Origin: Pelargonium nanum
Taxonomy: Eukaryota > Streptophyta > Magnoliopsida > Geraniales > Geraniaceae
Assembly: GCA_036897485.1 (NCBI GenBank)
Contig: JAYMTF010001965.1
Location: 1 to 20,444 of the forward strand
DNA length: 20,444 bases
Direction of reading: 5' to 3'
The translations under genes were made by a program, and so were the position numbers. Positions 1 to 8,973 of the stretch are shown here, in pieces; position 1 is the first letter of the stretch, and each line of letters begins with the position of its first letter. A model generated the notes under the pieces. That model did not search any database and was not told the origin of the DNA. It saw only the letters and a list, made by a program, of their open reading frames with translations.

Positions 1-174
1 TATGCTCACTGGCTTTGAAATTGTCTAGTTATTTGTTTTCATACACTACTACATCATCATCCATCTCAGAGGATTTTTAAATGTTTATTTTTCTTTCGAG
101 CGAGGGTTGTTTTCCGTAAAACAAAGATTGAAGTAAGCTCTGAACATGCAAGAGGTGTCACCATATTGTAAGAC

Positions 175-345
175 TTTGAGCTGGCAATTCGGTTATGGTT
201 GGGTTCAGTTGCGTAACTTACATAGAATTTGTGTAGACTGAGTGTGGGTTACCCGATCCAAAAATTAGTTGGGCCTATTTTATGTAATCAGAACCCGCAA
301 AATGCAAGTCAGATTTTGGGTGCCCGTGGGTTCGTGTCCAAATTA
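175..345. repeat. Dispersed GGGTT/CCCG-rich repeat, copy 1
   Basis: The segment opens with GAGCTGGCAATTCGG and then shows degenerate GGTTGGGTTC, GGGTTACCCG and GTGGGTTCGTG runs. The same opening (AGRGCTGRCAAT) and the same internal words recur at 2923, 10177 and 19193. I see no coding potential and no clear target-site duplication. It is probably an old non-autonomous DNA element. The right border is a guess based on where the G-rich words stop. Confidence 0.45.
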
Positions 346-600
346 CACAACCACTGTACTACCCTGTACCCCTCCGTGTAGAGGAAACCGGAAAATTATC
401 CCTCTAAAGAAGCTACATTAGTCAAGATAGAACTAAAGTATACCTAGAGATACATAATCAGCAAGCTGATATGATAAAATACACAATGCCCTCATTTTCC
501 TATGCTTATACTAATCCATATAGCACCATTATAAGAATCATTCTAAAGGAAATGACGATGTCCTTATTGTGGCAGGGGGGAAATATATGTGATATGCCAG

Positions 601-933
601 GACGTCAGGTTGCTGAAAGCGAAGTTCGATATGCGAGTTCCATTAAGCCAGTCTCTTATCTCGAGTAAAGAGGCTACTTTCATATCAGCGTCTCTAAGTT
701 CATCGTTGAAAAGTGTCGCATCTGACCTCGATATCGATCAAGGTTTATTCAAGATGCCGAACAAGACTAGCCCCACAACATCAGTAACCAATGTAGAATC
801 ACCGAAAAGCTCTACAACATCAATAATCAATGGAGAATCGCCGAAAAGCCTACATGGGGATAGAGTTGGAGATAAATACAAGGTACTTCTCAATGATGAA
901 TGGTTCTTATGTGAAAACATTGAAGCAATTTAG
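601..933 (+). CDS. Possible terminal exon of an unrecognised gene (partial)
   Basis: An open frame runs to a TAG at 931-933. An AG at 599-600 (TATGCCAG) or at 572-573 (TTATTGTGGCAG) could be its splice acceptor. The upstream ATG context is poor, so an exon is more likely than a complete gene. The peptide is Ser/Thr/Lys-rich and contains two tandem copies of a 13-residue unit (TTSVTNVESPKSS, then TTSIINGESPKSL). It ends in a more ordered-looking stretch, DKYKVLLNDEWFLCENIEAI. I do not recognise a family. If real, the gene extends left of the window on the plus strand and converges on the DVL gene. It could equally be a chance frame. The in-frame repeat with mostly conservative changes is the only internal support. 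Confidence 0.3.
   Translation, partial: DVRLLKAKFDMRVPLSQSLISSKEATFISASLSSSLKSVASDLDIDQGLFKMPNKTSPTTSVTNVESPKSSTTSIINGESPKSLHGDRVGDKYKVLLNDEWFLCENIEAI
775..852 (+). repeat. Two-copy 39-bp tandem repeat in the putative exon
   Basis: Units 775-813 and 814-852 both begin ACAACATCA and contain ACCGAAAAGC or GCCGAAAAGC. The period is a multiple of three, so the open frame is preserved across both copies. They differ at only a few positions. Confidence 0.75.
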
Positions 934-1259
934 GTTGATGACATTTTAGTAAATAATAGCGTATAGTATTGATAACATATTTGATTTCGGCTGCATCATA
1001 TTATTATATGCTGATGTCGAATTATCATTATATACGTATATAGTTTGTGCACAGCATTTTTAGTCTGAAATAATATAAGTTGAAACATTTTGCTTTGGAC
1101 TCCATGGATTAGTGGCAATGCCAATTGGATTCACATTATTGATAAGAACTAGAAGAAGCACTTATTATGCTTTGTGATTGACTAAGATTAATGAACAACT
1201 TGTAAGAATTTGTTAACTTTGTGATTAAACATTTTGTTCTTCACAAGGTTTTGAATATA
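934..1259. other. Intergenic stretch, no gene seen
   Basis: AT-rich sequence after the putative exon. It would hold the 3' UTR and polyadenylation region of that gene if the exon is real. No open frame, RNA gene or clear repeat was recognised. Confidence 0.5.
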
Positions 1260-1545
1260 GCTAGCAACACGAACATGACACGTTCAACACGTAACTAAAT
1301 GAGCTGTGTCGACATGAACATAACCCATTACCTAACAAATTATGCATAATAGAACCAACACATTTGACACGACATTATTCAACACGTTAGCCACGACACG
1401 ACCCAACACGTTTCATTTATTAGGATTAATTTATTATTACACCCTTAAGTGTGTGTTGGGTGTGTTGTAAATGTGTTGAAAGACACGATTACAAAATGTG
1501 AGCTCAAACACGCTAATTTTGTGTTGTGTCACCTACTAGTGACAT
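1260..1545 (+). repeat. Dispersed CACGACACG-rich repeat, copy 1
   Basis: Dense CACG/CGTG words, e.g. CAACACGAACATGACACG near the left end, CACGACCCAACACG inside, and ACAAAATGTGAGCTCAAACACG near the right end. Matching segments occur in the same order at 11171, 19640 and 19935, and inverted at 3605. This identifies a dispersed family of roughly 250-300 bp. No coding capacity is visible and I cannot name the family. It lies downstream of the DVL gene stop codon. Confidence 0.7.
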
Positions 1546-1703
1546 GTTCTGACTGAAACCAAGTAGGCTTAAATAGAGAGACCAACTTGCAAAAAAGATT
1601 TGAAACAAGAAAAAGATGTTAAAATTTTGAACTCTCTCCATATATATTTGTATATATACACTCTACATATATGTGTTGTAGTCTAGAAAACCCTAAAAAA
1701 ACT

Positions 1704-1844
1704 CTAGTCATGCCAACAAAGAAGAATCACAGTACATCTCCATATAACATAGAGCCTAGCTCTCTGCTCTCTGATGTGCCTTGAACATCTCTGCCATGGC
1801 TTCACCTTGAAGCTCTTCTGCAAGAAACTGCTTGCTTCTCCCAT
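1704..1844 (-). CDS. RTFL: DVL/ROTUNDIFOLIA-like (RTFL) small polypeptide, 46 aa
   Basis: An uninterrupted ATG-to-TAG frame encodes a 46-residue peptide starting [15 protein letters not shown] and ending [11 protein letters not shown]. The last ~30 residues are the plant-specific DVL/RTF domain: a basic EQRARLY segment, then R-C, a short hydrophobic stretch, and the diagnostic LLCWHD C-terminus. Family members (ROT4, DVL1 and relatives) are plasma-membrane-associated peptides. Overexpressing them reduces polar cell proliferation and changes leaf, fruit and pedicel shape. The N-terminus fits an N-myristoylation pattern (Gly2, Ser6), and Kozak context is good (A at -3, G at +4). There are no introns, as usual for the family. 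A TATA-like element lies about 100 bp upstream. The neighbour on the same strand is GPX. In Arabidopsis, RTFL14 (At3g63088) is next to GPX5, so orthology with RTFL14 is likely. The family call is firm; orthology is inference. Confidence 0.93.
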   Translation of the reverse strand: MGEASSFLQKSFKVKPWQRCSRHIREQRARLYVIWRCTVILLCWHD

Positions 1845-1940
1845 TTCTCTCTATGATCTTGATCTTGACCTTCTCTTGTTGCTTTGAATATTTGGGTTTC
1901 TGGGTTTTGTGTTTTGTGGATTCTTGGAGCTCCAAAGGGG

Positions 1941-1951
1941 CCTTAAATAGG
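1941..1951 (-). promoter_or_regulatory. TATA-like box of the DVL gene
   Basis: On the minus strand this reads CCTATTTAAGG, about 100 bp upstream of the DVL start codon. That predicts a 5' UTR of roughly 65-75 nt. It is the only well-placed TATA-like element in that flank. Confidence 0.55.
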
Positions 1952-1959
1952 AGGAGAAG

Positions 1960-2920
1960 ATGGAGATATCTGAGTGAGGACTTTGATCAAACATGTGGTG
2001 GGTGTGAGTCAAGAAGTTAGGGATTGGCTTGAAAGACCCTACAAATTGGTCCAAGCAATGAGATATGACAATGGCACAACTATTTGGTTGTCTCCTTGCC
2101 AAACTCACATGACAAAGACTTGTCATCAACCTCTAGCTCTTGTGGGTCAACCATGTCTCTTATCTTGAACTATTGTTTTGCTTTACATGCATGGCAATTA
2201 GTTGTGGTCAATCAAAGAGTTTGTGGATGTGTGTGTATATGGACATGGTCTCTCTCCAATGCACTCTACTTTCTAGAGATTGTACCTTTCTCTATAAATA
2301 AATGAAAAATATGTGTTGGATGGTTAACAATCAGGCGTGATAGAGTTCGACAAAATAACTATCAAATCGCTGGTTTTGGTTTTCATAACTACGATTGTGA
2401 AAGAAAACCGTGATTTATATGTATGAAACTTATCATAGTAGTTAAGAAGACGAAAAAGACGTGTACAAATGAGATGTGGTGAATTATATGAGTCCTATCT
2501 ATATTTTTAAACGTGTTTTTATTACAAAATTTGTTAAAAAGATTTATGCGCAGTTAGATTTTCTGTCGAATTTGACTAAAAATTTTCCGAAACTACCCTT
2601 GTCTTGTATAATTTAAGATACCTAATCTTCTTCCTTAAATCCATTCCCACATCTAATTTGCTCCCATATGAGTTTAGGGATAGGACATTCAACAATCTTA
2701 TCTAAAAATGAATAAGATTGATGTTTCTTTTGCCAACCATTTAATGCTTGTCAAATAATACCAATGCAGTAAGCAACTTATTTGTCATTTATTTCTATTC
2801 TTCAATGTCTTGAATCAAACGTGAATGACATAACTTTAAATCGCTCAAATAAATTAAATACAATGACCAATTGTGCCCAATTTTAGTTAGCGCGACGTCA
2901 CTGTCCCAGATTGCTGAACT
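1960..2920. other. Upstream flank of the DVL gene, no gene seen
   Basis: The DVL promoter should lie in the left part of this stretch. The short open frames here lack family resemblance and are not supported. A weak inverted repeat is visible around 2363-2415 (arms like AATCGCTGGTTTTGG and AAAACCGTGATT). Otherwise the stretch is AT-rich and featureless. Confidence 0.5.
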
Positions 2921-2922
2921 TA

Positions 2923-3390
2923 GAGCTGACAATATGGACTTAAACGCGCAAGCACCTGAAATGATATGACACGCATTTTTGCGGGTTTTGGGCCATAAAA
3001 TGATCCCGCCCAATATTTAGGTCAAGTCGGTTTTACCTTGAGGAAAGTTCGGGTTGGGTTGAGAATACTTTGCTAGAAAATTTTGACCCACGACCAAAAT
3101 TCTTAAAACAAACTAATCTAGAATCTTTTTTAAGCTGGATTTTTCGTCTTTCTAATTTGAACCCAAGAAAATTCGACTCAAAATTTTAACTATCATCTTC
3201 AGTCGAACTCGGGTCAACATAAATTGGAGTCTGCAAATCAGACTCAAATTTGTAATCACCTGAAATTCAATCTGATCTGATTCGAAACAGAGTTTATCTT
3301 TTGAAATTTCATATCAGATTTGACGAACCCGCACAAATTTACACATTTCATGTCTAAAAAGTGAAACCCGACCCGATATGTGGCCATGAA
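2923..3390. repeat. Dispersed GGGTT/CCCG-rich repeat, copy 2
   Basis: It starts AGAGCTGACAATATGG and continues with GCGGGTTTTGGGCC, GTTCGGGTTGGGTTG, CGAACTCGGGTCAAC and GAAACCCGACCCGATATG. The start matches copies at 175, 10177 and 19193. This is the longest copy and is strongly degraded. The right end is approximate. Confidence 0.5.
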
Positions 3391-3604
3391 CTGTGAAGTA
3401 TAATTAATTATAAAAAATTGGAGATGGAGCCGACCAATGGCAATGAAAGAAACTAAAAGTCACGTGCAGCTTGTCGGGCTGAACTAAACAGAAACATATG
3501 AATCCAAACGTGAGTATAGTCCGACATGTTGCCGGCCACCTCTCTTTGCCGGCAGTGACTAAACCATTACCAACTCAGGCCATTTATATATATTATATCT
3601 ATCG

Positions 3605-3915
3605 TTCCGTGTCGTGACGTGACAAAATTGAACTGTTTGAGCTCACACATGTTGTAATCACGTCGTGTTCGTATTGAAGAACTCAATACGTTTAGTGGGT
3701 CGGGTTAGGCTTCCAAAACACACATGCACGATTAAATAGTCGTGTTGTAACACCCCGACACCCCCGACATGCATACTGAAGCGTATGACCGTAAATTAAT
3801 CCTAAGAATGTGTCAAACGTGTCGGGTCGTGTCCATGTCAATCGTGTTTGTGTCAACATGGTTCTTTTAGTTACTGTGATAAACGTCGTATTTGCGTAAA
3901 GTTCGTGTTAGACCA
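3605..3915 (-). repeat. Dispersed CACGACACG-rich repeat, copy 2 (inverted)
   Basis: Read on the minus strand, it has the same order of words as the copies at 1260 and 11171. Examples are GTGTGAGCTCAAAC followed by ATTTTGTCACG (matching 1498-1530), and the complement of GGCTTCCAAAACACACATGC (matching the GTGTGTGAGTTTTGGAAGCC block at 11331). It is moderately diverged and I cannot fix the ends. Confidence 0.65.
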
Positions 3916-4913
3916 TCAACATTGATAAATCCATGCAGTATTAAATAGTGCCGACAAAACCACGTTGTTTGTGGTACAAAGAATTGGCATTTTATGGAGA
4001 CAAAACCTTATCTCAATGACCGGTAACTATTTTATGTGATAAGATATTGTACAAATTAAATAATGTCATAGTCTTCTATTGTATGTGTGAGAATATAAAT
4101 TAAAACAAATTTGAATTCGAATCTGCGAACATTCAAAATTCAATTCGATAAGTTTTTAAATCGATTCATATCAGATGGATTCTTTTATACGAATCCGCAC
4201 GTTTTACACTAAAATTAGAAATATGATCATTATGATCCAAACTTTTTTTTAGATCGAATTCAATTAGTGTTTACCGATTCTAATTCAAACAAGTTCGATC
4301 AAAAATCTTTGACGCGTGGCAAGAAAATAAAATTTTATTTATTTATGAAATCATAATACCTAGAAGTTTCGAAAATTTGGTAGAAAACATGAGAATGTTG
4401 GGTTCTTCTCTGCAAACGTGAACTGAAAAATAAAAATCGTAGCTGTCGGAAGATTTTTTTTAGTTGCAATCAAAGATAAAAGCTTTGATGATTTTGCATA
4501 ACAATACAAAACAAATAGTTGGGTCATGCAAGCAAGCCTGCATTATATGCAATTTTGGCTATGATATTTTGTTTTCTCTACTGTCCCACTTGATGGCTTC
4601 ACCAACAACAATTGGTGTTTTCAAGAACTTTCTAGAGTGTCGTAGAAATCGGTTTAGTGCACGAGACTTTCACGAAAAAAAAGGACTAAAATGACCCTCT
4701 AATGAGAGAAAAAATAATAATGGAAAGTTGTAATGTTGCATGGTATATTAGCTATATGAAAAACACATGCAATATCTTACACGTAACAGTTCGCTTCCAA
4801 CACTATTTATGGTTTTTCATTTCATAGCATGAGAGCGGCTAGCTTGAAGGTCGGGGCGGGGCCCGGTGGTTGCTGGTCGGAGTAGCGTCGTGGGGGATGG
4901 TGCGTGGGAATGA
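3916..4913. other. Gene-free AT-rich stretch
   Basis: No supported gene. Between about 4085 and 4310 there are many short, partly palindromic words (TTTGAATTCGAATCTGCG, TTCAATTCGAT, ATACGAATCCGC, TAGATCGAATTC, GATTCTAATTCAAAC) that look like another decayed repeat. The 76-codon plus-strand frame at 4464-4694 has no recognisable domain and was not called. Confidence 0.45.
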
Positions 4914-5340
4914 TTCATGGCAGCGGCCGCTAAGGGGAGGCTAAAAGTTAACGACGATGCTCTTTTTGTGAGGTGTGGTCAGAGTGGAGCGGGTTGGGTG
5001 GTCCGGGATGGGTCAGAAAGAGTATGGGTTGGGCGGGAGGGGCATAGGATAGAGTAGTAGAGAAATGGCGTAAGGGAGGCGTTCGAGTGGGTGGAAGCGA
5101 GAGGATGGAGTAACATTACTCTTGAATCAGATTCTCAGTTAGTGGTTTGAGCTCTACGGAGAGGATTTAAATGTATTCGACTTAGATATTAAGGATATAT
5201 AAACTATTGTGTTTCAATTAGGTAGTGTAAAGTTTTTGTTTGCTAAAAGGTCTATAAACCGAGTAGCTTTAGGGTTAACTAGATCAACGATCTTTTTGTC
5301 AAACTTAGTGGGGTGGTTAGGAAATTCAATCACTCCGTGA
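4914..5340 (+). pseudogene. Decayed RNase H-like (RVT_3) domain, probably a LINE remnant
   Basis: Translated plus-strand fragments follow the order of the plant RNase H-like domain found at the C-terminus of many LINE polyproteins and in stand-alone relatives. GRLKVNDDA (first catalytic Asp region) is followed by GAGWVVRDGSERVWVG, then REAFEWVEARGWSNITLESD with SQLVV, then VFDLDIKDI, and finally FAKRSINRVALGLTR. The copy is clearly dead, with at least four in-frame stops and one change of frame. The first 150 bp are much richer in G and C than the flanks, which suggests inserted origin. No reverse transcriptase part or poly-A tail was recognised, so it may be a truncated fragment or a decayed host RNase H-like gene. 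Confidence 0.7.
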
Positions 5341-5703
5341 GAATTTATCCTTGTTATCTGATGACGAGTAGAGTTAGTCGACACAAGCACGAGATTTCCA
5401 CCATTGTGAAGTTTGAGAATTCAATATTAAAACAAAGGAAAACAACTTAATCAATTAAAGAATTCCAAATGAAACAACTTATTATTATCTCATCAAAGCC
5501 CAAACAAATGCATATCAATACAAAGAGAACCTAACAAAAACTATCTGAAATGAATACAAAACACAAATCCATGATAGAATATATGTATACTACACATATA
5601 TATATAAATGTAATGAACACAAATGAAACTAAGTTCATAGAACAATATATCATCAAACTTCTCATACTCATTGATACAACCAAACCATATAATCTATATT
5701 CTC
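5341..5703. other. 3' flank of the GPX gene
   Basis: This AT-rich stretch should contain the GPX 3' UTR (minus strand, leftward from 5703). No perfect AATAAA lies on the minus strand here. AATAAT-like words near 5478-5488 could act as the near-upstream polyadenylation element. No other gene is visible. Confidence 0.45.
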
Positions 5704-5792
5704 TCACAATGCCAATGCTTTCTTGATATCAGCCTGTTCAAGAAAACGAAAAAAATCAAGAATCAGTATCGATCTTCACATCAAGAACACGA

Positions 5793-5840
<48 letters not shown>

Positions 5841-8800
5841 CTCGAAGGACATAGGAGACTTGGCGGTGCTGTAGCGGTTGATGACTTGGCCATCTCTATC
5901 GACCAAGAACTTGGTAAAGTTCCACTTGATCCTAGACCCCATTAAGCCGGATTTACTAGCTTTGAGAAACTTGTAGACAGGAGCGGCATCCGGACCATTG
6001 ACTTTAAGCTATACATAAGACAGAATTCAACGATTAGGATCGAGATATGAGGTTCTAGTAGTGAAAATGTTTATCAAATCATGTAAAGTAGCGTTTGGAT
6101 CAGAATTTTTGTTCAGGAACGGGAATGGAATTCTCACTCAGTTGTGTATGGATTAGAACTTTTTGGTCTTGAGAACGACTTTGGAAAGAAATTCCCATTA
6201 TCATTTCCCAAACACTACCTTAAGAGAATATGCTATCTCATCTTTGAAAGTTGGTTTCTTTGTGTTACACAACTAGGTCTGTTGGTACCAACTAAGCAAA
6301 TTCTTGAATCTTCAACTTCCCGACCAATAACCCGTTGATTGAATCTTTGGCTTTACCATAAGTTTCTCAAAATCATCCCCAAACCAAATATGCCAACGAG
6401 AAAGAACAGTAAATTTTACATTATAGTTCATCTCAGGTATCTGAATCAGCTAAAGTGTAAGATCTATCTCTTATAGCTACTTTTGACTAAATGTAAGTAA
6501 ATCGGATAACTTTACCAAATGATAGCATTCAACTCGAGAAAGAGCGCTTTTTTTATTGAAAAATAATAATAATTCCACTCAAACATAACATTTGTCCTTC
6601 AACAAAAGCGTCGATAAATTGAAATCAATGTTGAAGAAAACAGATGATATGATGCATAGCTGAAGCTCCCTTAAGTTGAGTATCGTGCAATGCACCTACG
6701 ATGCAAGGTTGATATGATCTAATAATGTGATGCATAAATGTCAGGACATGATGCTTTTTTAAGCTCGCACGATTATGTTGAAAGGAGTTTTGGGTTTGGG
6801 TGTTAAAAAACTTAAGGTAAGCCTCAAAGATTCGAGGCTAAAGACAAAAGGACGTGACTCACGTGAGGTTTTTGAGTTAGTATCTTCCGGGGCAAATTGC
6901 AGATAAATACTTTACACTAAGCCCCATTTGCAGATATCTTTCCTATACTATTTTTCACGACAACTAACTCGTACTTTCAAATTTTCATTTTGGAGCTAAA
7001 ATGACTATGTTGCCCCCCAAAATGATAGATCATAACACATGATCAAAGAGAAAAAAAATTCAGCTAAAGCTAACTGACAAGATAAAATAATTGAAAGTAT
7101 AGAGAGTGATATGCAAAAGAAGCAAGTATATGGTATTTCTTCTGCAATTTACCCTATCTTACGGTATGAGACTCAAATCGTCATCAATATGACGATGTGT
7201 AGAGGCAAGAGTGCAAGAGCAACCGTGAACAATAATATATCAGTCGAGGAAAATATAAACCGAACAACCTATGACCGGTGATTCTCAACCAAACTCGAAA
7301 CACGTTGTAAGTCGCTCAAGAAATGGTCAAGTCCGAGAGATTCAAACAATCATTACCTTCTTGAAAATTGGATATTCGGCTTTATATCTAGTGCAAGCGA
7401 ATTGTTGCGCCTCCTCGCTGGAACCGGGCTCTTGCTTCATGAACTGATTACATGGAAATGCCAAGATCTCGAAACCTGAAATTAACAGATAATGTACACA
7501 TTTCGATCAATCCCACAAAAACCCAAAAGAGAAACCGTAAAGAAAAGCCTCAAAACCGTTTATGTAGTAGTGTTTGACACAATCAAATACCAAAAAACCT
7601 CTGAACTAATAAAAGATCATCTAAGAAATTGTTGACTAAAACTCAACCAATTAAAAGCACATTCACTTACATACATGTATACATACACATCATTTTGACT
7701 GATAAAGCACTAATTGGATGCACTACGATCAAAAAACCTCTTAAACCAATAAAAGAATGCCAACGAAAGAATTATCGACTAAAACTCAGCCAACCAACTA
7801 AAAGCACAATCATATACATACATGCATGCACATATATACACATATATATCGTTTTTGTAGCTATGGCTTCAATTTGGATGTGTTGCAATGTCAAAACCAT
7901 TTTAACCCATAAAAGAATGTAAACCAAGAAACAATTACCTACAACTCAACCAGTCGATTAAAAGCACCATCACACACATACATCAATACAAACATATAAT
8001 GCAATGTCAAAACCATGTTGACCCTAACAAAAGTTCAAAGTGGCATCTTTTCCTAATTAGTTGGCTCAAACTCATCCAAATGAATCTCCACAAAGATTCA
8101 AGGAACTCAATATTGATGAAAAGGTCATAAACGTAACGTGCACACACACATATATATCATTTTCGCTACTATTGCGTCAATTTGGATGTGCTACAATGTC
8201 AAAACCATGTTATTAACTAAAACTCAACTACCCAACTAAAAGCTCCATCACACACATACACAGATGCATACATAGATCTTTTTAACAGCAATTGACCCAA
8301 TTTGGATGCAATACAATGTCAAAATCATGTTGGCCCTAAAAATTATGAAGCTTGACATTATTGACTAAGACTCAACCAACCAATTAAAAGTACAAAGTGG
8401 CATCTTTTCATAATCAGTTGGCTCAAACTCATCCAAATGATTCTCCACAAAGATTCAAGGAACTCTATATTGATGGAAAGGGCATAAACATGGCAACAAA
8501 TTAACAAGACAAGCACAAGCTCCAAACATGTGGGTATACACAAAATTGAAACAAAGAAGCACCTACCATTGTTCCTGTACTTGTTGTAAAGTTCAGTCAA
8601 CTGGGTATAATTGACATCTGTGAACCCACTGTTTTGTATCCAAAATCACAAAAAACAAACAAACACATAGTAATGAGAAAAACAAGAAACTAAACAAAAC
8701 AATTCAAACCCCCAAAAAAAAATGAAGAAAAGTTTAGAGAAAGAGAGACCATTTGGAGGCAACATTGACCACAAGAAGGACCTTTCCTCTATAGATGCTG

Positions 8801-8973
8801 AGGTCCACATCATTTCCTCTGACATCCTGAGAACAAAACCCCCAAAACCCAGAAACAATTAGCTAAAAAGATTACATTTTTATGATGCAAAATAGAAGAA
8901 AAAGGAGAAAGAAGCAAACCTGAACAGTGAAATCATGGAAAGATTTTTGCAAAACAGATTCTGAAGCTCCCAT
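5704..8973 (-). CDS. GPX5: Glutathione peroxidase-like (thioredoxin-dependent thiol peroxidase), GPX4/5 type, complete
   Basis: Six exons join in frame: 8973-8920, 8826-8750, 8628-8567, 7475-7357, 6008-5841, 5733-5704 (510 nt, 169 aa; usual length about 170). All introns are GT-AG. The protein runs [15 protein letters not shown] ... IKKALAL. Peroxidatic Cys44 (NVASKCGFT) is encoded by a codon split across introns. Cys73 and Gln75 are in FPCNQF, the resolving Cys92 in ACTRY, and Trp133-Asn134 in KWNFTKF. Cys spacing of 29 and 19 residues is the plant GPX pattern; such enzymes reduce H2O2 and lipid hydroperoxides mainly with thioredoxin and can relay redox signals. An in-frame TAA just upstream of the ATG excludes a transit-peptide extension. 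Gly2/Ser6 fit N-myristoylation, as expected for the membrane-associated GPX4/5 branch. Introns 3 and 4 are long and repeat-filled. Confidence 0.96.
5797..5836. repeat. (GA)20 microsatellite in GPX intron 5
   Basis: A perfect dinucleotide run. On the transcribed strand it is (TC)n beginning only a few bases after the intron 5 donor (GTCC). It fills about 40 of the 107 nt of that intron. Confidence 0.95.
6087..6220. mobile_element. Tourist-like MITE in GPX intron 4
   Basis: Left end AGTAGCGTTTGG and right end CCAAACACTACCT are near-perfect inverted repeats of 12-13 bp. They are flanked by TAA on both sides (6084-6086 and 6221-6223), a 3-bp duplication typical of PIF/Harbinger-type Tourist elements. 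Internally, GGAATGGAATT and AATTCCCATT form further inverted sequence. It is about 134 bp long with no coding capacity. Confidence 0.7.
6889..7155. mobile_element. Second MITE-like element in GPX intron 4
   Basis: Left end GGGGCAAATTGCAGATAAATAC and the complement of the right end AGGGTAAATTGCAGAAGAAATAC match over about 22 bp as terminal inverted repeats. The flanks carry ATCTTCCG (6882-6889) and ATCTTACG (7156-7163), an 8-9 bp target duplication with one mismatch, which fits hAT or Mutator-type elements. The exact boundary is ambiguous by 1-2 bases. It is about 265 bp and non-coding. Confidence 0.7.
7630..8490. repeat. Degraded tandem array in GPX intron 3
   Basis: A unit of roughly 150 bp recurs about five times. 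Its parts are GACTAAAACTCAACCAAC followed by TTAAAAGCACCATCAC (near 7632, 7784, 7945, 8216, 8363), a CACACATACAT microsatellite-like stretch, and AATTTGGATGTGCTACAATG followed by TCAAAACCATGTT (near 7870, 8010, 8180, 8300). A separate ~100-bp segment starting AAAGTGGCATCTTTTC at about 8036 is repeated at about 8393, 357 bp later, giving a higher-order repeat. Open frames inside are artefacts of the array. Confidence 0.8.

Noticed and set aside
1851-2305. Overlapping short frames on both strands upstream of the DVL start
   Set aside because: No recognisable domain; they overlap the likely promoter and 5' UTR of the DVL gene.
5671-5874. Plus-strand frame containing an Arg-Glu dipeptide run
   Set aside because: The run is the translation of the GA microsatellite, and the frame is antisense to GPX exon 6 and intron 5.
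7629-7922. 97-codon plus-strand frame in GPX intron 3
   Set aside because: It lies entirely in the degraded tandem array and its peptide simply mirrors the repeat unit.
8567-8750. Reading GPX exon 2 straight through suggests Trp in place of the peroxidatic Cys (SKW)
   Set aside because: The codon is split by intron 2: TG at the end of exon 2 joins T at the start of exon 3 to give TGT (Cys44), so the catalytic residue is present.
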